Below, in pieces: positions 63,498 through 64,000 of a stretch of DNA of 64,000 nucleotides; positions within the stretch are counted from its first letter, which is position 1; each line of letters begins with the position of its first letter. Location of the stretch: the NCBI RefSeq assembly GCF_900142185.1, contig NZ_FQZZ01000001.1, forward strand, positions 434,001 to 498,000, in the 5' to 3' direction. The translations under genes and the position numbers were made by a program. The notes under the pieces were generated by a model. The model made no database searches. It was given only the letters and a program-made list of their open reading frames with translations, and was not told the DNA's origin. This DNA comes from Lutimaribacter pacificus. GTDB taxonomy: Bacteria; Pseudomonadota; Alphaproteobacteria; Rhodobacterales; Rhodobacteraceae.

Positions 63498-64000
63498 ATG
63501 ACCGATCATCTGACCATCGTCGACCACCCGCTGGTGCAGCACAAGCTGACCCTGATGCGCGACAAGACCACCCCCAGCGCCGTGTTCCGCCAGTTGCTGC
63601 ACGAGATCAGCCATTTCCTGACATACGAGATCACCCGCGACCTGCCGATGACCACCAAGACCATCGAAACCCCGATGGCCGAGATGGAGGCGCCGACGCT
63701 CAGGGGCAAGAAACTGGCGCTGGTCAGCATCCTGCGCGCGGGCAACGGGATGCTGGACGGGGTGCTGGACTGCATTCCGCTGGCGCGTGTGGGGTTTGTC
63801 GGGCTCTACCGGGACGAGGCGACGCTGCAACCGGTGCAGTATTACTGCAAGCTGCCCGAGGGCATGAACGACCGCGTGGCGATCGTGGTCGACCCGATGC
63901 TGGCCACCGGCAATTCCTCGGCCGCGGCGATCGACCTGGTCAAGGCGTCGGGCTGCACCGACATCCGTTTCATGTGCCTGCTGGCCGCCCCCGAAGGCGT
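63498..64000 (+). CDS. upp: Uracil phosphoribosyltransferase (3' end outside the window)
   Basis: Makes UMP from uracil and PRPP. The first 167 residues or so are visible: [13 protein letters not shown] at the start, [15 protein letters not shown], and the PRPP loop [17 protein letters not shown]. The C-terminal uracil-binding part is cut off. It follows the nucleoside catabolic genes, whose products include uracil. Confidence 0.95.
   Translation, partial: MTDHLTIVDHPLVQHKLTLMRDKTTPSAVFRQLLHEISHFLTYEITRDLPMTTKTIETPMAEMEAPTLRGKKLALVSILRAGNGMLDGVLDCIPLARVGFVGLYRDEATLQPVQYYCKLPEGMNDRVAIVVDPMLATGNSSAAAIDLVKASGCTDIRFMCLLAAPEG

Noticed and set aside
1-64000. CRISPR arrays, rRNA or tRNA genes
   Set aside because: No regularly spaced direct repeats and no tRNA- or rRNA-like sequences were found in the gaps read by eye; a tRNAscan or Rfam search would be decisive.

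Overview
The window is GC-rich, densely packed chromosomal DNA. It looks like a Rhodobacteraceae (Roseobacter/Paracoccus-type) alphaproteobacterium. The family assignment rests on gene neighbourhoods and on families typical of the group: rplY-pth, the minus-strand block cmk-rpsA-ihfB-lapA-trpF-trpB, infA-maf-rne/rng-yacG, UPF0262, DUF2794, and a malic enzyme fused to a phosphotransacetylase-like domain. It is an inference, because no rRNA or tRNA gene is present. Start codons were chosen by Shine-Dalgarno fit, family N-termini and ATGA/GTGA/TGATG overlaps, which are very frequent here.

Layout. 0-22 kb is mostly housekeeping: a MORN-repeat protein cut by the window edge, ribosomal protein L25, peptidyl-tRNA hydrolase, two tryptophan genes, IHF beta, ribosomal protein S1, CMP kinase, EPSP synthase (aroA), 5-oxoprolinase subunit A, IF-1, Maf, RNase E/G and YacG. 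Small enzymes and proteins of unknown function lie between them. 22.3-30.1 kb is a LacI-controlled sugar import and catabolism island with paired operators. 30.2-35.2 kb holds a Slam-type outer-membrane translocator with its probable surface lipoprotein, and a divergent NarX/NarL-like two-component system. 35.2-37.5 kb is a MarR/MFS efflux pair around a perfect inverted repeat. 37.7-39.1 kb encodes a LysR-type DNA-binding domain fused to a TrpD2/YbiB-like domain. 39.2-45.0 kb is a complete catecholate-type siderophore uptake operon (binding protein, two permeases, ATPase, TonB-dependent receptor) without biosynthesis genes.

45.0-48.4 kb is a lower-GC island. It encodes a phage Mu gpF-like (MuF) protein with a C-terminal nuclease-like toxin domain and an overlapping immunity candidate. 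These are followed by a tandem second toxin-tail/immunity cassette about 990 bp further on. No other phage gene is nearby. This is the most unusual system in the window.

48.6-54.4 kb carries part of a phenylacetate pathway (paaX, paaZ, paaI, paaK, a TetR regulator) with a 24-codon ORF coupled between paaI and paaK. 54.5-59 kb has propionyl-CoA synthetase and malic enzyme; a cluster of TTTGCAAA-type sites resembling PccR/ScfR targets lies in front of prpE. 59.2-64 kb is a nucleoside salvage run (cdd-deoA-deoB-add, then upp, cut by the window end).

A short dispersed intergenic repeat (core TATTTCCGGCAAGATGAAG or its complement) occurs six times in the housekeeping parts and was not seen in the 22-48 kb accessory block.
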